Part shown: one piece after another, positions 44,255 through 57,980 of the stretch
Layout: the number at the start of each line of letters is the position of its first letter
How positions within the stretch are numbered: position 1 is the stretch's first letter
Assembly (NCBI GenBank): GCA_920105625.2
Contig: OV050033.1
Span: 3,638,001-3,702,000, forward strand
Source: Clusia tigrina
Lineage: Eukaryota; Arthropoda; Insecta; Diptera; Clusiidae
Reading direction: 5' to 3'
Length of the DNA: 64,000 bases
Notes under the pieces: model-generated
Seen by the model: the letters and a program-made list of their open reading frames with translations, nothing else
Databases searched by the model: none
Told to the model about the DNA's origin: nothing
Translations under genes and position numbers: made by a program

Positions 44255-46571
44255 ATGAACTACGTGCTGTTGCTACTGCAAATTACACTGGCCTCGTTGA
44301 TTGTGCCTACGCTAGCGGGACGAGACTTCTACAAAATTCTCAATGTGCGAAAGTCGGCCACCACAAATGATATAAAGAAGGCTTATCGGAAAAAGGCCAT
44401 AGAATTGCATCCAGATAAGAACACTGAAGATCCCGATGCCTCCGCGAAATTTCAGGATTTGGGAGCTGCATACGAGGTGCTGTCGGACCCAGATAAGCGA
44501 AAGACGTACGATCGATGTGGCGAAGAATGTCTTAAGCGAGACGGCATGATGGATCATGGCTCCGATCCATTCTCGAGTTTCTTTGGTGACTTTGGTTTTC
44601 ACTTTGGCAACGGAGATTCACACCAGCATGACACGCCACGTGGGGCCAATATTGTTATGAGCATGTATGCCACCTTAGAAGAATTGTATTCGGGGAATTT
44701 CGTTGAGATTGTTAGAAATAAGCCGGTGCTCAAACCGGCGTCTGGTACACGTAAGTGCAACTGTCGCCAAGAGATGGTGACCCGTAACTTGGGGCCGGGA
44801 CGTTTCCAAATGATACAGCAAAGTGTGTGCGACGAGTGTCCAAATGTGAAGCTGGTCAACGAGGAGCGTACCTTGGAGATTGAAGTGGAGGCAGGCATGG
44901 TCGATGGACAGGAAACACGTTTTGTGGCTGAGGGTGAACCTCACATGGACGGCGATCCTGGTGATCTTATCATCAAAATAATGCAAATGCCACACAGTAG
45001 TTTCCAGCGCAAGGGTGATGATTTGTACACGAACGTTACTATTAGTTTACAGGTAACGTATATTGAGATATATATTTAAATGATTTTAATATTCTTAAAT
45101 TACTAACAGGATGCTCTCATTGGTTTTACAATGGACATCACGCATCTCGACGGTCACAAAGTGTCGGTGACTCGGGAGAAAATTACATGGCCTGGTGCCC
45201 GTATTCGCAAGAAGGGCGAAGGAATGCCCAATTATGAGAACAATAACTTGCATGGCAATTTATACATTACATTTGATGTGGACTTCCCAAAGAAGGAGTT
45301 GGATGACACGGAAAAAGAAGGTAAACAGACACTCTTTGACCTATATTCTCATTATATTGTAGCTATGAAGGGGGCGTTTTCAGTGTACATTTTGTGTACA
45401 TTTTCCTTTGTATGCGTGCGGAGGGTTCCGCCAACATATCAGAAATGCTTCCACTATTCTCAATTATTTCATGGCCACGTACACACATACGTGTATCTTT
45501 ATAGTATAGTCAGTAAACAGTTCGTGTTTTATAGTATAGTTTAGACATTTATTGATATTCTCATTACCAAGGTGCCAAACGCAGATATAATAACAGAAGG
45601 TGCTGCTTAACTATGTGGCTAAGTTGATAGCAGAAACATGCATGATTTATACGGTTACAGTTTACCACGCATTCGACTGTGTCTCGCTTTCCCTACTACA
45701 TACATATATATATCAGCTGAGTCACAGAAACGCAATCTGACCATTCGTCCACATTTTGTACTATTCGATGTTTGGAATTTGTATGCAGAAGGAATGGATT
45801 TGTCTGATTGCTTTACAATCGATAATCATTACTAATGCAGATGATAGTAGAAGAACAAGTACAGCAGACCCAAGCATTGAATAAACCAAGTTTTTACTAT
45901 AAATAAATAAATAAAATATAACACTATTAGCTCTTCTGGGAGACTTTAAACCTAAAGAGCTATACAGTTAATAAACATGCCTTGGAGTAAATTAAGAATC
46001 ATCACAGGCATTTTAAGCCGACACTCTACATTCGACTATCACAGGAATAAGTTGGGTCTATCTTCAGCTGCCATCTGTAGATTCAGTGGAGATCCTGACG
46101 AAACCTCACTGCACCTGATCACAGACTGTGGATCTTTGTCAAACAAAAGACAGGTGTTTTGGACAATATATCTTAGATATGAGCAAGAATCCTCCACTGG
46201 ATCCCTCAAAAATACATGAATTCCTGTCGAAATAAACCTAACAGAAGATCCATAGATGAGACTATCCTCATCTTTTTAAATAATTAGGGGCATTACAAAG
46301 ATCTTTTAGGTCCCGGCGTATCGTTCAATAAATCGAATCTAATATAATTAATTAAATTAACACCCAACCTGCAGAAAGCTTTGAACTCAGAATAATGAAA
46401 ACGAAAGATTTCTTAGCTGCAGAAGAAATCATCTTAGAAATGTGTTATAAAAATGTATTTTTGTATTTATTTAATAGAAACAATTCTAATACGATTGTTT
46501 TAACATTTCTTACAGATCTCAAGAGAATACTGGACCAAGTTTCCATCAACCGGGTCTACAATGGACTGTGA
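44255..46571 (+). CDS. shv: ER DnaJ co-chaperone, DNAJB11/ERdj3 family (shriveled)
   Basis: Join 44255-45052, 45110-45320, 46516-46571; 354 aa against 358 for human DNAJB11. A signal peptide covers about 1-21. The J domain (about 24-89) has HPD at 52-54, needed to stimulate Hsp70/BiP. A G/F-rich linker (about 97-120) follows, then the substrate-binding part with the family's CxC and CxxC cysteines (168, 170, 192, 195). The last exon encodes [18 protein letters not shown], as at the end of DNAJB11. There is no KDEL signal, as in the human protein. In flies shv has also been described as a secreted factor acting on integrin at synapses. The first intron is 57 bp; the second is 1195 bp and holds a LINE fragment. 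AATAAA signals lie at about 46839-46863. Confidence 0.95.
45940..46350 (+). mobile_element. LINE C-terminal fragment within shv intron 2
   Basis: An 80-codon ORF (45977-46219) reads [20 protein letters not shown] and on to [10 protein letters not shown]. This is the region between RNase H and the end of LINE ORF2 (GxxxRHxxxxxHxxKLG, C...C, HLxxxC). After it come an AT-rich 3' UTR with ggggcattacaaagatctt and no poly(A) tract. It lies in the same orientation as shv and does not disturb the splice sites. Confidence 0.7.
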
Positions 46572-46870
46572 ACGTCAACAATGTGCCGCAGCAACTACAA
46601 CAGGGCATAGCAACATTTCATTTAGTTAATTTTGTTTAATTTTTCATTAATTTGAACGAATGTAAATTCACTTTGTATACAAATTTATTGTCATTGTGGG
46701 GGAACCGTCGTAAAAAGACTTGTCGATAAAATATTGTACTATTTAGCATTACATTAAAATGTGAGAAAAGAAATTTTTGAAACTAATTTTTTAGTTAATC
46801 GAAAATTCCAAATGGCTTAATTTGAAGCAAAAGTTAGAAATAAAAATAATAAAGCCAATAAAAAAGAGAC
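46572..46870 (+). other. shv: 3' UTR of shv
   Basis: AT-rich, no ORF. Three AATAAA-type signals are clustered at 46839-46863. Confidence 0.6.
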
Positions 46871-49655
46871 ATTTGTACTCAAAACAAGTACATCTGATAT
46901 CATTTTAAAACGGAAACGAATATTTGTATTTATTAAATGCTCATCTATGTCAACTTATTTGTTTGATTCAGTGGAATGGTTTTCCAAATGACCCAATGGA
47001 ATGGTTTTCCAAACTATTAAGTGATCTGTAGAACTACAGCTATCTTTCATACTATGAAACGTTTTCATATATTATGCGTCTACTGGGATCCCTGAAAGCC
47101 TAAGAAAATATGCTTAAAACTATGCTTCTAAAACCCTTTTCACGGTATATTTAGCGCTGTCAATTCAGCGGCGTTATACCAGCGCCATCTAACATTCCAT
47201 TTGCTAAACATTTCAAACTTTGAAGGCATATTTGCCTCTCGGCAACTTAACTGGCAACTTATTGGCAGTTGTTTAACCTAAAATTCTGTGTGCGTCGACT
47301 ATGAGGCTCATATTTCTTCCATTCGGGTTCATATCTGAGTCTGCAAACTTCTGGATGAGGGTTTAATTACTAAGGGCTTAAAGGGGGGAACAGAATAGCT
47401 AAGACACAAACCCTTTTAAAGTGTACTCTTCTCTGGTTTTTATATTCTTCATCTGGTCGTTTAAACAAACGTTGGCATTGTCTCAGAGGCGATAGCGGTG
47501 CTGCCTAAAAGTATACTAAGTTTTTGCAAAGAGGGCACATAAAAAAGCAATTTCCCAACAATTTCACACCAGAAAAATGTGTTTAATATTAATATAAATA
47601 ATATATTATTAAATAAGTACATGTTTCTGGTCACACATCACAGGGGAACTTCAGGAATAAATATTTAGTAGTATGGTGACAGTTATTACTGGTACAACCT
47701 TTATAGTTTACACTTTTAAGAATCTCTTATTAAATTCAACTATTTATTATGTTAAACGAAATTATTTATTTATGCCACATATTCACTCTATCCAAAAGGT
47801 TTATACACCTTCCAAAGTAACAGTTTTCGTTATATGTGTGTTGTGTTTACAATGCTGATGAGATTGACAGAAGGCTTATACACTAATTTCGCTGTGGTAG
47901 CAATGGTTCACATAAAATCATGGCAAACTTTTAGCTAGCAACGCTCTCGTGCAGGTCAGCGTTTGAAGTAGCCAGCAGCATAGAAACTAATTTCACTGTG
48001 GTAACAATGGTTCACAATAAAAGCATGGCCAACTTTTAGCTAGCACCGCTCTCGTCTCTGAGAAGGTGCGATTGCACGTTTTAGTTTTACTGAATAAAGC
48101 CAAAAGCGTTTAAACTTGTTTAATTCTTGCAGTGAAAAAATGTCGACTGCTCGGGTTTTACTTACACTCTTTAACAGCCACCCTCTCACACTAACTCTCT
48201 CCCTCTCTCTTTGTTTGCTATCCTGTGAACAGTGTGAAACGATTTCTTTCCGGCATTTCAGCGCACAAACACAGTAAATTCCTAGTGAGATAAACAAAGC
48301 GTTTATGCACATTGCCTCTTGCAAATTTCCCCAACAGAGAGCGAGAGCGAGCTCGTTAGTAGGCTCTCCCAATTATGTGTGTGTGTGTGTGTGTGTATGC
48401 CACTTTAGTTAATGCATTTTCCTATAGCATACTTTTGTGCAGAGCATAAGTTCAGTGTGGCTTTTTTCACTCCCTCATTCAAGAGCACACAGCAAAGGAA
48501 AAAAGGATGTGTGTGTGTGCGTGTGTGTGTAAGGAGAAAATATTTAAAAAATGTCTTTTAGACAGCGAAGAAATTTTCACAAGTGTGGACGTGTTTTGTA
48601 CATATTAATCACAACGAAGTATCCTCAGCACTTAATAATTAATTCACTTTAAAAGTTCTTGAGCAATTTTCGACGATTTAAATTTTTACAGGCAACAAAT
48701 TTGAATTGGAAAATCATTTACAATCGGTTCTTGAACGTGTTGTAATCGTCGTTTATCATACAAATTTATTTCGAACGTATACACTCATTGCGGCCTCTCA
48801 CTTTCGACACAAATATTATGAATGTCGCCTAAATTTGTTAATTTCGAGGTAAGCCCGAATTGAATAATTGATTGCCATTTTTTCCGAGCAATTTGCACAA
48901 TTTCCTCAGCGATTTTCTTTAATTCGAGTATGTAGAAAGGTGATAAAAGTCGTTTCAGACATGTAGCAGCGAGTGTGTGTGTTAAATATCCTTGTTAAGT
49001 TACACACACACATGGCAGGCTCACACACACACACACACACAGACAGACGGCGGTTCACAAGCATGGTATTGATTTTCTTTTCATTTTTTTATTCGATGTG
49101 CTGAAGAATGACCCAAAAATAAAGCATGTTGTGGCTAAAAGGCGGCGTGGCGTGGCTAACGTGCCGTATACGTTCCGTTTGGTTCGGAACGAGTACATTT
49201 TAAGGACACTGACGACGTCGCTAGCGTGCCAGTCGCCAGTCGCGTATACACAACGGGGCTATCGAGTGCTCTAATTGACATTTGACACAATAAACTTACT
49301 CGGCTCGCTGTGTGTGTCTTGCATGCAGTCCTTTGGAATTTGCATAATTGTGCCGCATTTGTTGGCCATTTGTGTGCACTTCCTGCCGTTAATATTTCTT
49401 TTAACTTGTTACGTTCCATGCATGGAGTGAGTTAATGGGTCCGAGTGTGTTTGTGGTGTGTGGAAATGTGTGCTGCCCGGCCTGGGGCGTGTTAAAGTAT
49501 TTTGCTGGATTGGAAAATATGCGCTTGCGGGACTGTAATTAATTTGAACGAAGTGCGAGAAAGTGAAATTGTTTAATGCGACCCTGCTTTGGCACTACTT
49601 GCAGATACTTTTCGTATATTTTTTACTACTCATACCATGGCCCCACACCGAAGTC
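46871..49655. other. intergenic; right part likely promoter and 5' UTR of the zinc-finger gene
   Basis: There is no coding sequence that I can support; the minus ORF at 48040-48372 is unremarkable. From about 48.3 kb the sequence has GT/CA runs (48376-48400, 48506-48530, 49020-49041), then rises in GC content toward 49.1-49.6 kb, as expected upstream of a gene start. Confidence 0.4.
47883..48055. repeat. direct repeat pair of 68-69 bp, 104 bp period
   Basis: 47883-47950 and 47987-48055 share ctaatttc.ctgtggta, caatggttcaca, aacttttagctagca and cgctctcgt, with a few substitutions. The spacer is not repeated. Confidence 0.9.
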
Positions 49656-52600
49656 ATGAAATTGTTCTGCTCGAAGGACAGCAGTCGCCTGGTGCGTAAG
49701 ATCGTCCGCTCCAAATGGTCGCCCATCTTGAGTAAATATCAGGTTAGCATATGCGGGGTACTTTGTTCACTTCCATCTAATATCGCAATTCTACTTTGCA
49801 GGTTGAGCTTCCCTTCGAGTGTCCGTTGCATCCGGTGCGCGATCTATTCGCGCCACGTCAGGATGCAAAGCAACGCGATCGACCCACGCAGTGGACATGT
49901 CGTCTGTGTGGCAAGAGTTTCTATGAAGAGAAACATTTGGACCTACACTTCGAGACTCGTCACAAGACCATACTGAATGAGGTGAGGCGGATCTGTGCGA
50001 GCGGGTACTCGTAAGGCAGGCACTCTAAAGCGTTCATTACCTTGTTTCAGGCTGAAGACGCAGTGTGCTTGGGTGACTTTTGCGATATAATGCGCTGCGA
50101 GGTGTTCCAGTCGGAAGAATCGGCCAGCCTAAAGTTTCCCGATCAGCACATTGTAACGGAGATCGAAGTATGGAGTATGCCCCAGCCGCAAAATGCCGCT
50201 CTAGGCAAAGCCAACGCAGCATATTTGAGTTTATTACCATTAAGGTGAGTCCCCCTAGGAAGTTCATTTGTTCTGGGTGGACCAAGAAGGTTAAAGACTG
50301 TGAGATGAAACTTTTCTTAATCCCAGTACAAGTTACAATCACATGGTATGAAATATGGGCGTATGGTGACTGACTAAGCAAATAACGCTGGGTAATCTCT
50401 AAAGCGTTGTTGAAGAAAAGAAAGTTCTGTATGAAGGATACATCAATCTGCCAACGAATTAAAGCTTACAAAATATGGTTTAAGATGACGTTGGTAAACG
50501 GCTGCCATCTACACTTCCATTTGGTAAGAAGCAAATTAGTTCCTATACAAGTGGAGACGGACCCACATATAGCAACATAAGTAGACTTAGTATATGCAAT
50601 GGTAGATGGGTTCATCGCCGCTTGGTGGTACATATACCTGTCGCAGTCTGCCCTCAGGAAGGTAGCAGCTAAAAAGCGCCATCTAACATCAAATTTGGTA
50701 AGCTTCAATTTGAAAATAGTTGAGCCTGTCGCTCTTTTATTACTTTTATGAAGAACGTGCGGCAACCACGGAAGTTACCCTAGTATTACATGCTTGGAAT
50801 CACTCTACTCATCTTTTATACCATTCCACAACACACAAGATAAGCCTCCATGCTGCTATCCTGGTAGTATTTTCTAGAAATTTGTTGTTCAGGTTGAGTG
50901 TGAATATTCTTATTGGAATGGTTTTGGAATTCAGTTAAAATTTGAGAGGAAAAATTCCGAGGAATAATCTCTGGAATCTCTTCTCCTGCACACTGTCTCA
51001 TTCCTTTTGACCTTCTCCCGAACAGAACTTCCTCGCTTGGTGCATCACGCGCCTCCAAAGTACAAAATCGTCAATTAAGTCAGGATAGAAGTGGCCAAAG
51101 TACAATTAAGGACACCACTGCTGAGCAGTTCGGCAACCCAGCTGAAAAATCCAAAAATCCTAATGATGCAAAAACAAAAAAAGGCACAGCAAGAGGCACC
51201 ACCTCCAACGCTGCTGGCAGCAGCAGCAACACCAAGCACAGCAAACAGCAGGAAACCACAAAAGTGCACAAAAATCATTCCGACGAGCTTAACGGCGAAG
51301 ATGGCCAGAACAACAACAACAACACGAACAGCACCAACGACAACGGCAACAAAACACTGAGTGACCAGGCCGGCAACATGCAAAAAGTGCGCGCCAATTG
51401 CAAAGCGGAGGACCTGAGCAAACTGAAAGCCAAATGCGAGTATCTCGTGCACAGCTGTATTAGCGGCTTATCCCTATCACTGCCTGACCCGATGTTCAAG
51501 GACTTGGAAGGTATGTTTCAGCATATGAACGGATAAGCTGGATTTCGATTATATATTTAATGATTACTACGATTGATCTTGGTACGCATTTCAGAGGAAA
51601 TGAATAAGGCAGTGTGCTGGTACCTGACCTGCGACCGCTACTGGGAGGATGGTCCACTGGAACCGCGTGCCTTTCCGTGGGGTCTGATACTGATACTGAT
51701 ATTCGTGCTATCTACGGGCATTTGCTTTTGCTACTACATCATTTGGATACTCTTTGAGTAAGTGTATTAATGTATAATTTTATGACATATTTATATAGCA
51801 GAATAGACTGAGGGAGAAGTGAGGGAGGGGGAGGTGAGGTGGTGGGAGACAGAGCGGTGAGGAGGTGGGAGACAGAGAAGTAGAAGTTGGAGATTATTTT
51901 TGTGACTTGGGCAAAGTTGTGGTACTCGGCATTCGCAGAGTAATATAAGGATGAAGGCGTAAGCAATATATGAGAGGGAGAGGGAGTGTAGTTGCTACAA
52001 AAAGGGCACCCACAAGAAGATAGCCCGGCTTTATTATGTAACCCAGCTGCTTCATAAGCTTAGAAAAGAGGAGATGGAGGCAAATATAAATAGGTTCAAT
52101 ATGCAGTTAATTAGTCTCCGCGTCCTTAACTTATAAGAATATCATCCGAGTCCCAATTTTGGCCAAATTTGTGACTATACGTCCATATAAATTTGACCAT
52201 TCCTCTAATGATTTTGTATGAGACTTCTGAGTAATTCCATCTCATTATCTCTAACCTTCCTTCCTACTTGCCCGGAAGTTATAAGTGCATTCTACGAGAA
52301 TTTCAATTAAAGCTGCTCGAGGAACCACCAAAATTGTATGTATTTACACACGAACATGTTCATTACATTGATCCGACCTCTGGATAGAAAAATTCTAAGC
52401 CTAATCCTGTCGCCCACAGATTCCAAGCGTATGACAGCCAACATGTTCAAAGGGAATCATCGAGATCAATCGCAAGAATTGTGCGAAGGGTTTACAATGT
52501 CTCCGCATTATAATTTTTATTGATCTATTAGTCATCTATTTGTTTAACCTTGACCAACGCTTGCGATCTCATTACTTTGAGTGCATTTTGATCAAACTAA

Positions 52601-53336
52601 AGTCATTTGTTTCAGCTCCGAGGAAGCGACAATCAACGCCAACCATCACACGTATATGCAGTACCCCTATCAGCAGTACCCCCCAATCACAGGAACGCAT
52701 GGACTGAATGCAATGCAGCATTACTACTACCAGCAGCAGCAGCAGGCGCACGATTTATACCCCGAACCACCACAATACGACTATCGCCACAGTCCGCGAC
52801 GCTACATCGCCGATCAGCGTCAGCTGGGCACGCCTACGGCTACCGGGGGCGGCCAAACGCAGCACAGCACGCCGCTGCACCATCATCATCCGATGAGTCT
52901 GGCCTACCAACAGGACATTTTAGACCAACGCGACTATATAAGTAGACCCATAGCGACCAGCGCTGTCTCGAGCGGCAGCAGCATGGGACCAAACACAAGT
53001 GCCACCACAGTCGCCTCGTCGATCGGACATTCCGGTGGCGGCGACGCTTCCAGTGCTACCATTATGGATTGTGATACAAATGCAGCAGGCGCTAGCGGTA
53101 TTGGCGGTGGTAGTGGTGCTGGTGGTGGTGCTGGGGTTGGGGGTGTCAGGCACTACAACACACATCCGCGCAACTTGCAAACGCATCACCGTCATGCGGG
53201 TGCCTCGCAGCAATCACTGCGCGGCTCCTCCTCTTCGCATGAGATCATACAAAACGAAATCGGACACAATGAACACTATATCTATGTGACCTATCCGCCG
53301 GACTTGAAGAAGCGCTTCAGCGAACGCTACGAATGA
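49656..53336 (+). CDS. C2H2 zinc-finger protein with one membrane segment, 609 aa
   Basis: Join 49656-49742, 49802-49981, 50051-50244, 51026-51510, 51595-51757, 52616-53336; GT/AG ends and phases (0, 0, 2, 1, 2) all agree. An in-frame stop at 49545 and no earlier ATG support the start MKLFCSKDSSRLVRKIVRSK. One C2H2 finger has C62, C65, H78, H83 (C-x2-C-x12-H-x4-H). Further conserved-looking cysteines follow in CLGDFCDIMRC (95-105). Residues about 130-280 are Asn/Ser/Lys-rich. After CWYLTCDRYWEDGPLEPR comes a membrane segment at about 345-369. The tail is Gln/His/Gly-rich and ends VTYPPDLKKRFSERYE. There is no signal peptide. I do not recognise a named gene; finger-plus-membrane proteins of this layout appear conserved beyond flies as far as I recall. 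The role is unknown. Confidence 0.85.
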
Positions 53337-53620
53337 GGGTAACACCCTCGGGCGCCAACTCAGCAGGGATTAATAGCAACAAAATGAAATAGAAACCGAT
53401 CTTGGAATGCGTTCACTTGCATGAAGGAGTCGCAGCCGGGGGCGTATGAGCAACCTCGCAACACAGCAGCAGCAAATTTTCTGACGGGAGTCAAGTGTAT
53501 TTTTTGTATTATTGATGAGAAATGAAAAAATTAAACCAAAGTATAAATTATGAACAGAAAGTAGGACGAGATGAAGAAAGAATCCTTATGTAATAAATTT
53601 GCAAAATTTTAAACATGTTA
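53337..53620 (+). other. 3' UTR of the zinc-finger membrane gene
   Basis: An AATAAA signal at 53592-53597 lies 255 bp after the stop. The sequence turns AT-rich afterwards. Confidence 0.55.
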
Positions 53621-56600
53621 AAACGTTTGTTTCTATGTGTGGAGCCTTTGGTGGTCGGTCTTCTTTTGTCTTTTCAAGAGATCACCACTGTAGGTATAAT
53701 TCCGTATATAATTCCAAGCAGAGTCACAAGGATAAACAAACGTAAACTAAATGGAATAATTATAGGAATGATGTTTACACGTCAGCTCGGAACTTATTCT
53801 TGTTTGGAGTTTTTGGAGAATGGTCGGCCAACAACACGCACCAGATCAGAGTTGTACCAATTGGCTGGGTGACACTAATATGGAAAAAGGCCACTGAACA
53901 GACCTTCAGGATCAATCGTTAAACCTCTTTTGTAGAGGATTAGATTATGTCTAAAAATTCTTTCCGCAGTTCAAAGCAAAATACGAACAGGAACCAGTTC
54001 AAAATTGCCCAAGTTCCGTGTCCTATGCAAAGGTTCCCTCATCCTAAGCACAGTAGTGAAATTCCTCCAAAAGTATCTCGGTCGGTTATGGAACCCGACC
54101 CATAAAAACCTGAACACTAATATGCATAAGCAAATAAAAACAACACAATATTTTATGACATTGAGGCAAAACATTTATTAAAATTTTAAATAATATAACA
54201 CACTCACATATATTTTGACAAAAACAAATATATAAATAAAATACATATCTTAAAAACAAGACGAAAAATGTTTAATTATCAATAAATATCAAATATTTGA
54301 CTACGTCACAAGTAAAGGCAATATTTTATTAAATTTTTATTCTTTCCGTTTATACTCATAAAAAAGTGTTTGCTTATTTTTAAAAAAAATTTGCCGAAAT
54401 ATCATCAATTTACCAAATATGCTTTTTAGACAAATGCATAGACATTTAAAAACAAATGTAGGTACAATATATAAGTTTATAATTAGATAAAAAAATTGGT
54501 ATACAAAAATGTTTATATTAAAAAGAAATTAAATACAATTTAGATATTAATTTTTTTTGCAATATTTTTTGTTTTATATTTTATAATAAAAGCGCTCTTA
54601 AAATATGTTTACATTTACTATAACGCTGCACCAGAAACATAAATACATGCTTCCGGCTGTACACAATAAAGCATCTACATATGGATGCATTACAGTATGT
54701 CAGTTAACAGCGCTCGTTTAACAGAAACATGTTAAGACAATGTTGCTTAGGTACAGATTCATTGATGCAGCTCCGCTTGCTTGCAGCCAAAAATGTTATG
54801 TGAATAGATTTCAATTACGTATTTTGTTTTTGATTTTAATTATAACTGCTTAAAGTGCTGATTTAGTTTATTTAAAATTTACATTTTCTTTGTACTAAAA
54901 TTAAGCGTATCTTTATTTCTATTGATTATAATAATAAAAACGAACGTACCCGTTATTTCTGTTTGGTTTAAAAGACACATTCAAACACGTGCGTAGAAAA
55001 ATTGGTCCTTTACTTTGGAATGCTTTTGGAAATAAATACACGAATAGAGTCAAACGAGACAGTGTGGTAATCAAAATTAGATAAAATTATGTGCTAAATG
55101 CAGTATTTAATAAATAAAGTCGTAGGAATAAATTAAAATTAGTCTAGAGTTCGTTTAGGACTACGATTTACGCTTAGTTCTAAACGATTGAGCTATAAAT
55201 ATAATATAATATTTAAATATAAGTATATAGCTGGGTGAACTTAAAGTAGTGTTCTTATAACTATGTACCAAAGCACTTTATATATTTTTTCTAATTTTTT
55301 CTTTTTTACAAATTGATATATTGTAAATTTATGTTTGTAAAGGTTTAAATATATTTTTCTTTCATTTCGTTTCGATTTCTTTAGAAAAATTTACCTGTAT
55401 ACGCCAAGTTGTTTAAGATAAGGTTGTGTTCTCCTGATATACATAATTCCTGTTTGGAAATTTTCCTGATCTTAATAGCTAAGTGCTAGTTTTTTTTTGG
55501 TTTTTGTTGCCACTCTTTCTTCAAATATTACAAATTTGTTTCAAGAACTTTTTGTTTAGAGCATGAGGCTATTTACGTATAACATTGAAAAGCTTGCTTA
55601 AGTTCACTTAAGTTACTTATGGATGCACACTCATACGAAATGTGCTCACATTAAAAATTTAAACTAGTGTATATATTATTCTAAATATACTCGTGTAATA
55701 ATAATGCACTTGGTGCAATTTGCATAAAACAATTAACAAATACTTAAATATCATTTCACTAAAAAATAACAAAACAAACACCCTGCCCGGCATCGTACAC
55801 GCCCCTCTCACAAGTGTGCATTCAGCTTGTTAGTGCAGGAATCGGTGCATTACAAGAAAGGGTCTGCCAAGCAACAATTGCAGCCAGCGCTGAGTTAACA
55901 AAAATTTGGCTACATTTACTACATAAAACTAAAACTACGATTGAATAGCAGCATTGAACAATATTTGGAATTATTTAGAATAGGCGTGTTCACATTTAAT
56001 AGGTACTAATCACTTAATTACTATGGTATGCTCGACTCTTTTATTTACTTAGCGGATTCTAAGCAAAGATCGATGTGCGTGCACAGCATTTGCGGAATCT
56101 TCTAACTAGTTTGGTAAGGTACAACCGGCCAAAACAAAAAAAAAACCTTTTCAGCAATAGTAGATAAAATTAGACAACAAAACATGCTAGTTCAGTGAAC
56201 TTGCTCGCTTAGTTACTTAACGTAGGTGTGCTTTCGGGTGATTGAGGGCTCATCTTTAACTTTGTTTATTTGTTCGTTCTTAACCACCAGTCCTGTGATC
56301 AGTACGGGGTGCGACCAAAAGTATTGTTTGATAAAAAAACGATTTTTTTTCTATTACGAGTATATCAAAATTAGTTTTTCTTTTATAGCCAAATCGTTCC
56401 GGTATACCGCTAACCAATGAAAAAGTGACGTATACAAAAAAATATATATATTTTTTTTAATATATAATGAAAATATTTTCTTTTATAGCGAAATCGTTGC
56501 TCATTCATAAAATAATTTTTAATTATTTTTCTTTTCACGACACTTTTTCCTGGCACGGCATACGCCACTGCTACATTTCAGACTGGGCCTCTTTACAAAT

Positions 56601-57343
56601 TTTAATACGCGTGGCATGCTTTTGAAGAAAATACCGTAGTAAATTGGTAAATTGACTGTGAATAATTTCATTTTTACGGTTTAATTACGGAGACATAATA
56701 AGTTATTCGTATGGCTGCGCGGGGAAGCAAATGGCTCACATAGACAAATAGTATTGAAGAAAATAATCATTTGGTGCCAAAGAAAATTGAAATATTTTCT
56801 GTTTCTACGTTATAATAAAATATATCATTAATAGTTTAATTAATAATAAAGGAAACTACTCATAGAAGACCCGGGTAGAGAGTTATTATTAATTAAAATT
56901 TTTATGTTATTAATTTTAATTATAAACATTTTAACATTCCGCCCACATGCCATTTTGCGTTCCTGTTATAAAGAAGGTGAGGGACAAAATGTACTCTTTG
57001 TATATGAGACATAAGTGAGCCAAGATGAATTCACAGAGCGTTAATCCCGTAGTGTAATTACATGGTGAACCCGCTGAGAATTTTAGTGTCAAACCAAAGA
57101 ACATCAACGTAATGTGCTTTGGTCAAACAAGGAGAACAAAGAAACAACAACAATGTCCTGTTAGAATTTCTGTTTAGAGTCGGATATGCTACTTGCAATG
57201 TTAATTTACAGCAAGTCAACTTACCACTAAAAGAAAATTATTATATCATTTTAAACAGTAAGCTTAAGGCCTTTGTTGCTATAGCTAGTTATAAGATTGA
57301 AAACTGTAATTTATTTATTTTTTCTTCAATAAATTAAATTCAA

Positions 57344-57462
57344 TTAATTTACAGCAAGGAATGTATTTTAAACAGAATGCTTGTCTACTTGAACTGTTAA
57401 TTCACAGCAAGGGATGTATTTATTCTAAATAGAATGCTACTGGCACTGTTAATTTACAGCAC
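57344..57462. repeat. 52-53 bp tandem repeat
   Basis: Copies begin ttaatttacagcaaggaatg at 57344, 57397 and 57449 (partial), with an outlying copy of the first 16 bp at 57201. Confidence 0.8.
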
Positions 57463-57867
57463 AGACGCTCCCCAAGTAGCACATTTGGCTCGCAAAATTA
57501 GTTGCTGAAAAATTTGAAAAATTGCTTGTTGCCGTTCATTAAATTAAACCAAGGTCGTTCATTAAATTAGCCAGGCCAAATACGTTCTATATATTTATAT
57601 ATCATATTTGAGCCGTTTGGGTCTCCCAACTGCCGTTAGTTTGTGCTTAAACGAGCAACAGTTACTGCCTCAATCATATGGTATTTTTAGCGCTTTTCTC
57701 TGGGCTCTAAAATAATACCTTTCCGCAAAATTAGCTGCGCATGAACTACGTCGTCATTTCAAAATATGTCCGCGACAGAGCAAATTTTCCTAAGTTGTCG
57801 GGTGGGTGCTTGATGTCAGATGTAGTCCTTTTCAGTCCCCTCTGACATATATATATTTCTCACCACG

Positions 57868-57980
57868 ATTCTATGATATTTGTTTTTGGCTCATTTAAAA
57901 TATTTGCTGGACACCTTGATCTACAATTCTATATTTGTTTTTGGCTCATTTAAAATATCTGCTGAACTCCCTGATCTTTT
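57868..57980. repeat. 58 bp tandem duplication
   Basis: attctat..atttgttttt + ggctcatttaaaatat + ctgctg..ctcc.tgatct occurs at 57868 and again at 57926, with minor differences. Confidence 0.85.
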
